Position numbers and translations under genes: made by a program
Notes under the pieces: model-generated
The model's database searches: none
Told to the model about the DNA's origin: nothing
What the model saw: the letters and a program-made list of their open reading frames with translations, nothing else
NCBI GenBank assembly: GCA_005281725.1
Contig: SSBO01000002.1
Location: forward strand, 696,902 to 760,901
Length of the DNA: 64,000 nucleotides
Reading direction: 5' to 3'
From: Wuchereria bancrofti
Taxonomy: Eukaryota; Nematoda; Chromadorea; Rhabditida; Onchocercidae
Shown here: positions 26,034 through 36,666 of the stretch, one piece after another
Position numbering within the stretch: position 1 is the stretch's first letter
Layout: each line of letters begins with the position of its first letter

Positions 26034-29000
26034 TTCGGTTGAATTTTATTAAACACTGTGGAGCAATTTTAATTATTATAAAGCACCAAATGAATCTAAA
26101 CTTGAATTACATTTATTTCATGCGAAAATGTTGATGAAAGCTACAAATATTAATGAAAGGTATAAATGTAACGAATATTAATTTAAAATAATGACAATTG
26201 TTAAATGAATGTAAAGGTGAAGAAATATAGTTATCATTTAATAATTTGAAGTTACGCTGCTATACTTCTAGCTAATTAGTCATAAATTGCAGATGAAAAG
26301 AATATTATGCGGAAAAAAACTCCGAAAACACATAATTAAAAGGAACATAATTCCCAACCCTTAGTATCATTTCGGAAGAGAAAAAAGCCGGATCAGTTTA
26401 GTTAAATAAGCTTAAATTTTGTAGAACTGTTTAACATTTCCGGCAGAAAAAGGAGCAAGACTTGCAAAATCTATAACTTTTATTTTCGAAAAGTCTTAAG
26501 TCAACTTCTAAACCTTTGGAAGTTAGTCTGAACTACGAAAAGAAAATTTTCTTTAAAAAAAAAATCTCTTTAAAAAACACAAAAAAAAGCGAAGTGAAAA
26601 TTACAAACAGTGTATGAATAAGTAAAAAAATAACAAAACGAGTGAATTTTCTGTCATCAATATTTTCTGAGAGCAAAAAAAAAGAAAAAAAAACAGAAAA
26701 CAAAATCCATTTAGCTCTTTTTCAAATCATAGATAGCTTCTATTTAGTTTGTCCATTCATTGGCGAAACTTAAATGAGTTATTGATAGTTTATTGATTTG
26801 TGAAGAAATTGAAAGTTGAGAATTAGAATAATTACAAAATTATTATTCAGCCAAATGGCATTTTTGCATGATGAAAAAATGATTGTTCCTTTAATGAATG
26901 AAATGCTTTTAGTTAATTAATTTCCAAATATGAATTTGAGCAATTAAATGAAGCCAACAAGTAAAAGAATTGTTCTAAACAATTAGTACAGTATGCCACA
27001 GCAATATTAGGGCATAGGACAAATCGATCGATGAATTCAAGTATATCAGATATTTTTGATATGCTGAACAAACTGTCTCCGGCAGTGTGTCTTTTCTTAT
27101 TTATTGCTGAGATAGCTGAGGAAATAAAAAATTTGTTTTCCTAGCTTATTTTTTTTTTTAAATATTCTTGATTATTTTAGCTGCTTAAACTATTTTTCAT
27201 CAAATATATGTGAAACGATAACTGCCATTTGTTCACATTAAATTTCTCTTTCTACTAAAATTTTGGATAAATTTCAAATCATTCTACCTCTCCGTTATAT
27301 TGATAAAATTCAGAAAGTAATGAAGAAATGAACAGTATAGAAATGCTGTAATGACATAATGGCATAGAACAAATGTCAATAATAAATTTTTAAAGGAATA
27401 CATTATTTATAAATATGTTTTTAAAGAGAGAGAAAAGAAGAATAAATTTTTGAAAAGAAAAAAAAACCCTCAAAGAAGATGAAAATTAATGGGAAAAGTC
27501 AAAATGTTAATAATAAAACAATCGATAAGTAAATTTATGAAATAAAGTGGTTGGAAGATGGATATTGCTTTCTGACTAAATTATTTTATAGTTCAGACAA
27601 CTGTTTTCTTCACTGGAATAATAAAAACTGGTTGCAAATTTGAGCAGAATAAAAAAAAGAAATGATTAATAATACTGTTCGTATGTTTTAAAAAAATGAA
27701 AATATAAACAAAATTATTAGGAGGAAGAATGAAAAAACGATGGATGATTTGTTTGTTTTATGGCAAAAATATCTAAATGAAAAAAGGCTATTTAAAAAAA
27801 AGATGAAGAAAAAAAAAACGGGATGATTGCCTTCTACTAATCAATTGCGTTAATCTATAGCTACCTAAAAATATAGAGGATAAATCCATAAATTCTGTGA
27901 TAAAAGAAATATTCCTTTTATTTAACAAAGCAGAAAAATATTTCAGGAAAGCGCATGTCAGATGAAATTAATACTGAATATAAAACATAAATTTCAATGA
28001 ATAAATAGATTAAAAGGCCCAAAAACATTTCTTTTCCATACGTTCAGTTTCAGGAATTACAAAAAATAGGTTACTTGTCCTTATTATTTAAAAAACAATA
28101 TTACTAACAATTAAGATTTTATAAAATTGAAATGTTCATCTCTGTATATGAAAACGTTATAAAATTAATAATTAAAAGAACCAATTAATTAATGAACCTC
28201 AAAATATAACGCTAACTATTACTCTACTGCCAAACAATTTCCTTATCAACACTGATCATTATTGGTTTTTTTTTTAATAACAAAATAATTTTGCCGAAAA
28301 TAACCTGGAAGAGAAGAAGGAAATAAGCAAAATAATGTATCCTTAAAGTTCTCCTAGAAGTAAATAATAGATGTAAAGCTGATAGTTTCATCCGCTCAGT
28401 AGAAAAGTACAAAGCTTAAGGATTGTTATTGTTTAAATATAATTCTTAGTGTTTATGCTAGGACTAAATATTCGACTGGAAATTTGAGAGATTTTCTTTT
28501 GATTCGTTTTTTTTTCTGTTGTTTGGCTTAGAATTTCAATATGCCCTTTCGAACTTTAATATTTGCAAGTGAAAAAATAGCAAAAATAAGCTTACGCATT
28601 TTTCCCGGTTTTTTCCGATTGTCATCGTAACCATTGTTACCACTCCGATAATTATTGTAACCATCGTTACTAGCACCATCGTTACGATTTTTTCCACCGC
28701 CAAATATTCCACCTTAAATTTATGCATTACAACAATTGAGAATTTATTTTTCTAACGGAATGGCAGACTTTAAATGATAGAAATTTGATTGAGATTGACA
28801 GCGAAAATTTAAAAATATGAAATATAAGTGCACAATGACATCAATATGAAATATAAGTGCAAAAAAAAAAAAAGACAACTGAAACGAATAATTCCAAATT
28901 TCACAGATTTAACATTGGAATAATATAATTACCAATTAGATTTCCAACCAGGCCAATTGTATCACTATTTTCACTATTACGAGTACCATAACCTTCTTTA

Positions 29001-29927
29001 CCATAATCAAAACCTGCATCACCTCTATAACCACTGCCAAATCCTGCACCACCACCACTTCCATAACCACCGCCTTGATTGTATCCGCCAGGTTGATTAT
29101 ATCCGCCACTTCCATATCCGCCACGTTGACTATATCCGCCACTTCCATATCCGCCAGGTTGATTATATCCGCCACTTCCATATCCGCCAGGTTGATTATA
29201 TCCGCCACTTCCATATCCAGTTCCAGCTAAAAATTATTTATCAAACATAAATGTTTTTACATCACTTATTTACACGGATATATTTGTTGATATTTGATAA
29301 ATCTACAAACTTTCTTTCCAATATTTCATTCATCATTCTCGGGTAAAAGCAAAACATGCAAAATAGTATCAGTAATCAAACTGATACTATTTTGCTGATA
29401 TTACCCCATCAAAAAATAAACTGATACTATCCTATCAATAATCGGTGTAATACCTGTAGCTATTCAATAGCACCTAAGCTTGATAATTTTTCAATGATAT
29501 CATTCATATTAATAATACTTTATCATTCCTTCAATCATACTTTATGACTGTCAATGTTTACACATTAAAAAAGTAACTTTAAAAGTAACAATACCTCCAT
29601 GGCCACCGATACTGCCCACTAAATTACCAAGAATATCACCTGTTGTACCGCCAACTCTATCACGAATACCACTTGCGATATGTCCTATTAAACCATTAAA
29701 TTCATCGTCACGTAACCTAATCTGAAATGAGATTTTATGCAACAATTTCCCATCAATAACATAGATCACTTTAAGTTATATTTAAAAACAAAAAAAAAAA
29801 AAAGAGGAAAACAACTTGCAAAATATTCCCAAACATTAATCAAAATATTTTTTACTTTCAACATTTTAAAATAACACAATGAAATAAACAAGCTTACAGC
29901 AACACATTCTTCTCTATCATCTTCCAT
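20976..29927 (-). CDS. clp-1: CLP-1-type atypical calpain, glycine-rich isoform
   Basis: Twenty exons: 29927-29898, 29721-29595, 29226-28933, 28712-28596, 25830-25777, 25659-25513, 25240-25091, 25009-24933, 24758-24648, 24527-24429, 24345-24174, 24033-23880, 23634-23466, 23272-23192, 23117-22951, 22653-22578, 22490-22382, 22088-21925, 21381-21292, 21098-20976; 836 residues. It is a Ca2+-dependent intracellular cysteine protease. The N-terminus ([20 protein letters not shown], then Gly-rich repeats) resembles nematode CLP-1. The catalytic triad is visible: Cys428 in [12 protein letters not shown], His585 in [11 protein letters not shown], Asn609 in RIRNPWGN. A calpain C2-like domain III follows ([20 protein letters not shown]) and the protein ends at FIESA without EF-hands. 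The final codon could instead be a donor (GC|gtaagc), but no later exon is visible. C. elegans CLP-1 acts in muscle and neuronal necrosis. Confidence 0.9.
26034..28595. other. Long calpain intron, candidate internal promoter region
   Basis: At about 2.6 kb this is the longest intron in the gene and sits immediately upstream of the alternative first exon. It is AT-rich with A runs. I found no further exon or mobile element in it. Confidence 0.5.
29082..29220 (-). repeat. 33-bp tandem repeat in calpain coding sequence
   Basis: About 4.2 copies with starts at 29082, 29115, 29148, 29181 and 29214. Each encodes an 11-residue unit of the type [11 protein letters not shown] on the minus strand. Copies differ by single substitutions (SQRG in one for NQPG). 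The repeat lies in the exon 29226-28933 and should vary in copy number between strains. Confidence 0.95.
29358..29395. repeat. 16-bp perfect hairpin in a calpain intron
   Basis: Arms 29358-29373 and 29380-29395 (GCAAAATAGTATCAGT and its complement) enclose a 6-base loop. A third partial copy (ACTGATACTAT) follows near 29420. It lies in the intron 29227-29594. Confidence 0.95.
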
Positions 29928-31908
29928 AACTTTACGTAATATACTGATCGTTTGACCTCACGTATAACTAACAGAAACCTACAAAATAAATGGCACTTAT
30001 ATGAGAATAACTGTTCAAATAAATGCAAATATTTACGCAAAAGTAATAATTTTTGATTTTAAGAAAATCAAACTTTGTGTAATATTTGTTGACATATTAA
30101 ACTATTGAATAAATCATTGCAAATCAACAATTTGTCTACTTCAATTAATTTATTCTTACTCCAATAATTTTAATTTAATAATTTTAATTAAAAAAAATAG
30201 GTTAAAATATTGTACAGCAATAAATTATAAACTATAACAGACTAGAAATAATATATGTTTAGAGGAAAACAAAGTCTTAACAAACCATAACATAAACAGA
30301 ATAATAAAAAGAAACTAAATAATACACAAAAAGAAAAAAAACTTGTTTACTGTAACAATCATCAATCGATATATGACTGACTGAGAAGAAAAAAGAGCTG
30401 ATACTTCTAACTATTGCGGTAGTTTACCCATCCTGAAATTGCTTGATCATTTCCTTATTTACCTAACTACCTAGAATTACCTTCCTTATTTACTTAACTA
30501 CCCTGAAATTGCTTTCGTTATCATAGCCATCCAGATTATTGTTAAAAATTGAGAAAAAAAAAAGATATCTTTTATAACCTTCGAGTTACTAATTAATTCT
30601 TACTTAAATTTATTTCACTTAAAAAATTAACCTATAATATTTCGAAATGAATTCAACAATAAATGAAATTACGTGGAAAAATAACGAAAAGAGATTGACG
30701 TGAAATTTTACTATATATAAATTTTTTTGTAAAAAATCAATATTAGTACTAAAAATTTGTTCGCTTTTCACCAAATTTAAATTTTGAAAACAAGAAACTG
30801 AAAAGGCTAAGAAATAATTTTGGAAAACATAGAAACATTCAATAAATTTATGATATAATGAAGAATAAATTTTCCCTTTTATTAATGAAATTTCTTTCAA
30901 GAATATAAAAATGTATAAAACGTAGCATACTAATGTCAACATCCTATTCTAATAGCAAAAAATTAATGGTACCAATGGTACCTTTATTTTATTGATAATT
31001 TACGATACCCTGAAATTAATAATATATCTCTTTTGTCTTGAAATTAATGACATATTTACTTTCTAATCTGAAATTAAAAATATATTTTCCAGTTGTGAAT
31101 TTTCGTTTCGTTTTTTCTTTTTTGTGAACTTTTCGTTTCTTTTTTTTTTTCTTTTTTTACTGATCAGTAATCAATAATATAACTTAGTTGATAGTAGAAT
31201 ATGAGAATACATAGTGTTAATGTTACCAGAATTAATTATCCTACCATAATTAAAAGATAAGTGTAATAGATTATACTAAATGATTAATTAGCTTTTGTGA
31301 GTTATCATCAGTTAAGTGTAAAGTAAAGTGAAATGAAATGAAATGCAATGATCGTCTTCAAAAACAATAATTATTATTATTAATTAAAATATAAAAATGA
31401 AATGCTTTTCAAACAATACTTTAAAATTGAAATAATAAAACTTTGAATTATTTCATCAAAATTAATTCTACTATTATTGATTTGTTGGAAAGAGGATAGA
31501 AAATGATGACGAGCTGCTGTTCTGATGTGATATACGGTGAGATGAAAGTGTTTAACACTAAATGATCGACAGAATTTTGAATGAAATCAATGATAAATGC
31601 TTATTTAATTAAGGACGATGACTCATCGTTGAAATGAATTAACAAAACATGTGAATGAACAAATCGTTCGAAATTACTAACTCCATCTTTTGAAATTTTG
31701 AAAATAAAAATCGAAATAATACATTTTTTTTTTCTTTAAATAATGACATTTGATTGAAGGAAAATTGCACACTTAAATCAAATTTGATCCATTCAATACA
31801 GACAAACAGTATCGTCACAATGAATATTTGCGCTTTTTTTTTGGTTGGGACTTGCTGCTTTTTCGTTTTTTGTTTCTTCTCTTTCTCGAAAGTGAGGAAG
31901 AGAAGTTA

Positions 31909-31943
<35 letters not shown>

Positions 31944-33538
31944 GGGAATTTTGGAATGAAACTGGAGGAAAACAAATGTGAGGAAAATTAGCAAATAAAT
32001 TTGCCATTCTCAAAAATGAAAGAAGCAGAGAAAAAATCAACGAATGCAAAATTTTCATTCCATTTTTTAGAATTTTTAAAAAGATAGAACTACCTGATTA
32101 ATTACTGCGAAAATTGGAACTAAATCATACAAAAAAAAAAAATGGAATAGAAAGAATAGGAGGAGAAGGAAAAAAAACATTACAGGATCAATTGATATAG
32201 CAATCGGTAAAAGAATAGTGCAGGAATAGGCAATCTATAGTGGAATTGGAAAAATTTAATTAGAAAAGTTGAATTTCATGGGAAAAGCGGTAAAGAAAGA
32301 TTGTTCAATATTTTTATAGCAAAACCTTAAAACCACCTGATTTTCGTTTCTTTTGCACATTAAACATTTGCTCTTTAAAATATTAAATTCAAGTTAATTT
32401 AAATGAATTTACTTTCTTTTCGATTCAAAATTTCGACAGAGCCTCCTTTTATGATAAGCCTCTTAATTTCATTTTAATTAAATTAAAAGTATTGTTATCA
32501 ATATGCAATGTTAAAATATACATACATTTGCATACATGTATTCCTAGAGGAAAAAACATATTATTAGCAAAAAAAAAAGGAAAACTGAACTTTGAAATTT
32601 AAGTTTCAATGCAATTTAAATTTGTTAATCCATTTTATGGACTACTCCACAGAGAATTTCATCACTTCATGCGTAAGAAACAACTGAAAATGCATCTAAT
32701 GAATGAAATGAAATGATGACAAAGTAGTGCCAACAAATGTCATCGGAAAACATTGTTAATCTACAGATGAACAGATGAAGAAATATAGGAAAAAGTGAGG
32801 ATACATAGAGATGTAAAGAAAGTATAAACCTACGATGTATGTGTATGAATGTGAAGATAAATATAAGTATAAATAGATGCAAACATAGAGGGTAAACGTG
32901 CTAATGTGAGAATAAAGATGCATACAGATGAACGAGAGCAGACAGGATCATATAAGTAGATGGAGGGTTAAAGATACATACAGATGAACGAGAACAGATG
33001 GAGACATATATAATAGATGAGAGTTAGTGATATATGCAAATAGACGGCAGTGTATAAAAAGGACACATACAAAATGAACGTGAACGGATAGAGAAACAAA
33101 AATAGGTGTGAGGGATACATAATTGCAAATATACAGGGAGAGATCTGTATTAAAAAAAGAGAATGGTATGAAGCCAGAATGTTATAGAGAAAGAGATAGT
33201 TAATGAGGGAATGAAAAGAATGGTGTCAACTTCAGGTGACAGTTGTTATTGTAATGAAATTTGGAAGAGATGAAATGAAAGATTTGGATAAATCAACAAA
33301 TTTAGGTTTTATTATATTGGAATGTGTCAGTTGTGTCAAAATATAATAAATTTTATTCAAATTATAATTTTTCATACTTCAAATAGTAAATTTATTGCCA
33401 AAAAATTAATTAATTAATCAAATATTTGACGTTTTGGAATGTGTTTACGGACAAATTAACCAGATACGTGTAAATTCTATAATTTTTGTTTGCTTATTAC
33501 TAAGCATGCAGTAATATTCAAAAGTATTAAGTGAGTAT
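29928..33538. other. Upstream region of calpain, no gene seen
   Basis: This 3.6-kb AT-rich region is upstream of the calpain start and contains several A or T homopolymers, the longest near 31911-31941. It also holds the 56-bp tandem repeat listed below. No exon series was found. Confidence 0.5.
32917..33115. repeat. Degenerate ~56-bp tandem repeat
   Basis: Units begin 'gatgcatacagatgaacg' at 32917, 'gatacatacagatgaacg' at 32973 and 'gatatatgcaaatagacg' at 33029, spaced 56 bases. A further unit at 33061 follows a short 32-base unit. The sequence is purine-rich and partly resembles ACATA/AGATG repeats upstream. Confidence 0.75.
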
Positions 33539-34080
33539 AGGAAATTACTGAAAAATAAGTTAAGATGACATCTGAAGTTGAATTATCGCAGTAATCGTTC
33601 ATTAAAGTAATTAATTACTTGTTTACAGTCACGGATAATTCATATACATTATAAGGAGTTCAGTCGATTGATCATTTATTTCAAGCCATAGTTGATAATT
33701 TCAATAATTGGTTTATTATATAATTGTAAAGGCATTATATTGTTATACTGTATAAAATCAAAATTAATTTCAGGCTATTTTGAAAACAAATGAAACTTTC
33801 TCCGTTGCATAGTTATATTCGTCGTGCGATCCGATATAAACGAATTGAAGTTAACAAAACTAAGTCATTCTCGTATACCACTTATGTGATAAAAGAATTT
33901 TTAATTCGATTAGGAAAATCAATTGGAATTTTGTCCGTACCTGTCGTATTTATTGATGTCATTGGCTATCCAGCAAGTATTATTGGATCATCAATGGAGG
34001 TTACATTCTCACTGAATTTTTCCTCTTTTGAAATTTCATTCTGTTTGATAGGAATTGCACAACAATTAGATAACAATAAC
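33539..34080 (+). pseudogene. Inverted copy of IMMP2L exon 1 with 5' flank
   Basis: 33790-33999 repeats all 70 codons of IMMP2L exon 1, still open, with the same acceptor 16 nt before the ATG and the same GT donor after GSSME. The near-identical core is 33619-34055; diverged similarity continues left to about 33540. Downstream on this strand there is no Lys-box or WPPKRW exon, so the protease cannot be completed from here. If read through, translation would run into unrelated sequence and stop at 34083. Either a very recent partial duplication or gene conversion between the arms explains the identity. It is a gene fragment unless it is spliced to something I cannot see. Confidence 0.85.
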
Positions 34081-34083
34081 TAA

Positions 34084-35676
34084 CTAATGAAAGGAATCAG
34101 TCTATGTCATTCGGATGTAAAACTGAGAAACAGTTAGCCAAATAAATATGCTTAGTTACGTGAGAGTGATTAATCTTTTTGTAATTTACTAAATTAACAA
34201 AAAGATATCGAAAACAATTCTATGGATGAATTTTTTTTTTTTCTTTGTTACTGTTATAATTTTTGATGTTAAGCAATTTGATTATCTCTATTAAATCTCT
34301 ATTACAGCGGTGGTGTAATGTCTTCGAGATAGAATAAGTAATTAAAGGTCAAAAAAAAGATTAAAGATGATGATAAACTTAAACAGGATGAAATAGAAGA
34401 GATAATATATAAGGGCGAGCAGTATTTATTAAACAAAAAAAAAAATGACAGTTCAAAAAATCCATCAACTAAACATAAATTTTAAAATGACATAATAACC
34501 TTATATGTATAATATTTTTCTTGTTTTATTTAAAAAGGCTGATATGAAAAATTAAAAAAAAGTAAATAAACCATTTAGATAGAGAAAATTACAATATAAC
34601 TTTTCTTCTTTAATTTAATTTTGGAAAAGAAAAATTGTAAAAACCACATAGAAATAATAAAATAAGGACTTTCGTAGGATTTTTTTTTTTTTGCATTATT
34701 TCTAAAGTTTCAATTAATATTATTCTCACGTTTCATGACATTTTAAGTGTAATGATAAATGATTGGAACGTGAAAATGTAAGAAGAAGAAACAATAGTTG
34801 GAATGAAATTGTCGATCATCGGTAAACTTACGATTGTATCGAATTAATTCATTCGATCGAGTAGAAACGCAATTGGCAACCATTCCATTTATACACAAAT
34901 GACTTTTCACCTAAATTTTAACAAATTTATCAAAAAAGAAACCAAACTGGGATGAAATGTCAAAATTTTTTGATAATATGAATTGATATGTTAATGATAA
35001 AGTGATAAAGAAAAGAATGATTGCGAAAAAATAATTATTAAAGTTGAGATGAAACATTTTATTTCCCTTTTGCACAGTATGAGCAATGTTTATCAAAAGT
35101 TTTATGATAAAACAATAAAGTGAAAATATATAAAACTAAATATAAAAAATAAATATAAAATAAAATGGAAATATAGCGATGACAATGTTATCAACTATCA
35201 CTTTCTTAACTGTTATCACTGAAAATAGTTCACATTGTTTGCTTCAATAATATAAGAATAAAGTTAGTTTTAAATTTAAAATTATTCGGTTTGACTGATA
35301 AATCAGTTGAGTTTATTGAATTAATGAAGAAAAAACACTTTAATACTTAAAAATCTAACACTTTTAAGCATTCATTATTTCATACATGCATACTTCAATT
35401 TTTAAATTTTGCTAATCAATCGGTTATGATTACAATTGTGAAATTTATAAATGTAATTTTGATAGACTTAAATTTTTTAATTTAAAATCATTGAAATTTT
35501 AAATTTGTTCTTGAAAATTTTCATTGCAACAGCAATTCAAGATTTTAAATTAAAAAAAAATAAAAAATTTAAAAGTTTTTTTATTTTGAAATTTGAAAGT
35601 GTTTTTATCTCTTACACTTCCGGAAAAATCTGAAATTTTCAATATAAGAAATATAATTATGGGTGATGAATTCGTG
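34084..35676. other. Intergenic, no gene seen
   Basis: AT-rich sequence between the IMMP2L fragment and the tRNA. Several poly-A/poly-T runs are present and no exon series. Confidence 0.5.
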
Positions 35677-35809
35677 GCACGGATGGCCGAGTGGTCTAAG
35701 GCGCCAGACTCAAGCAAACGATACGTATGCTTCACGCGAGTACAAGTGTGTGACTTTGGGGTGTTCTGGTATCGTGATCGATGCGTGGGTTCGAATCCCA
35801 CTCCGTGCA
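35677..35809 (+). tRNA. tRNA-Leu(CAA) with intron
   Basis: The acceptor stem GCACGGA (35677-35683) pairs fully with TCCGTGC (35802-35808), with discriminator A at 35809. The D region TGGCCGAGTGGTCTAAGGCG is type II. The anticodon stem CCAGA/TCTGG (35704-35708 and 35765-35769) encloses the loop with anticodon CAA at 35711-35713. A 49-base intron (35715-35763) follows the base after the anticodon, the standard position and a common trait of eukaryotic tRNA-Leu(CAA). The T arm GGGTTCGAATCCC is intact and doubles as the B box for RNA polymerase III. A T run just downstream can act as terminator. Confidence 0.97.
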
Positions 35810-36666
35810 CAACTTTTCGAATTTCTTAGCCTTCTGGGAAATTAAAGAAACTTAGCTTTTTAGTCTTCGAATCCCACTCCGTGAACTTCATTTACTTATT
35901 CCAACGACAAATTTTAGGACACAGAATTAAAATATTTGGAAATTTAGAGAATTCAACAAAGGATAAGTCTTTTTCTTTCAATATTTAATTCTAAAAGTTT
36001 ACGATTGAATGAAAATATTTGATTCCTACTACAACGATTCACATAATATAAATCTCCGTTGGAGTTAATGAGATGGAAATTTATTATTTGTAAATGCAAT
36101 GGTCTTTTTGACTGGTAACACAGAACTTATCGAATCGCTCACCAATCAATTTAAATCGAATTTTAAAAACAGTTTCACTTTTTGTTTGTGAAATAATGTT
36201 GAATAGTAGTAGCAGTATAGGCATTCTAAGGGCCCTTTTCTTTTTTTAAATTAAGGCATCCTTGAAGATTTTCGAAATTTTAAATTTCTTTTAAATTATT
36301 GAATAAAAAAAGGAAATCATTGTTTTAAATTATTGAAAAAGGAAAGAAGTTAACAAACACATTTCAATCTGAACGATTCTTTATTGTAAAAATGCAAAAC
36401 CTAAGTAACAGTTTGGTACTGACAATTAATCCTACAGCAATATAAAAAAATTAGCAATATAATAATATGCAATTCCATACAATTCAGCAAGTTTTTTGGA
36501 GGATTTTTAAAAAATTAAAAATGAAATTTATGAAGACAAGGATTCACCCGATAAGACCATAAGTGAACTATGTACATAAGTGAGACGTGACAAAAACAGC
36601 TTTTTTATCTCGTCTTTTTTTCGCTTTTAAATTAATGAGTATGCGTAATTACTAAATTAATAAAAT
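35810..36666. other. Intergenic with a tRNA 3' fragment
   Basis: Positions 35866-35883 repeat 18 bases of the tRNA-Leu T arm and acceptor (TTCGAATCCCACTCCGTG), about 60 bases downstream of the gene. The rest is AT-rich with no gene, ending at the polymerase eta stop codon. Confidence 0.8.

Noticed and set aside
28957..29250. Plus-strand frame with [11 protein letters not shown] repeats
   Set aside because: It is the antisense of the calpain Gly-rich coding repeat; the minus strand has the family sequence and splice sites.
33790..34083. A 97-residue protein gene on the plus strand
   Set aside because: Its first 70 residues are IMMP2L exon 1, and the tail is intron and unrelated sequence, so it is a fragment and not an independent gene.
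35550..35829. Open frames on both strands across 35550-35829, including one starting MHGVGFEPTHRS
   Set aside because: They are translations of the tRNA-Leu gene and its complement, a well-known false protein.
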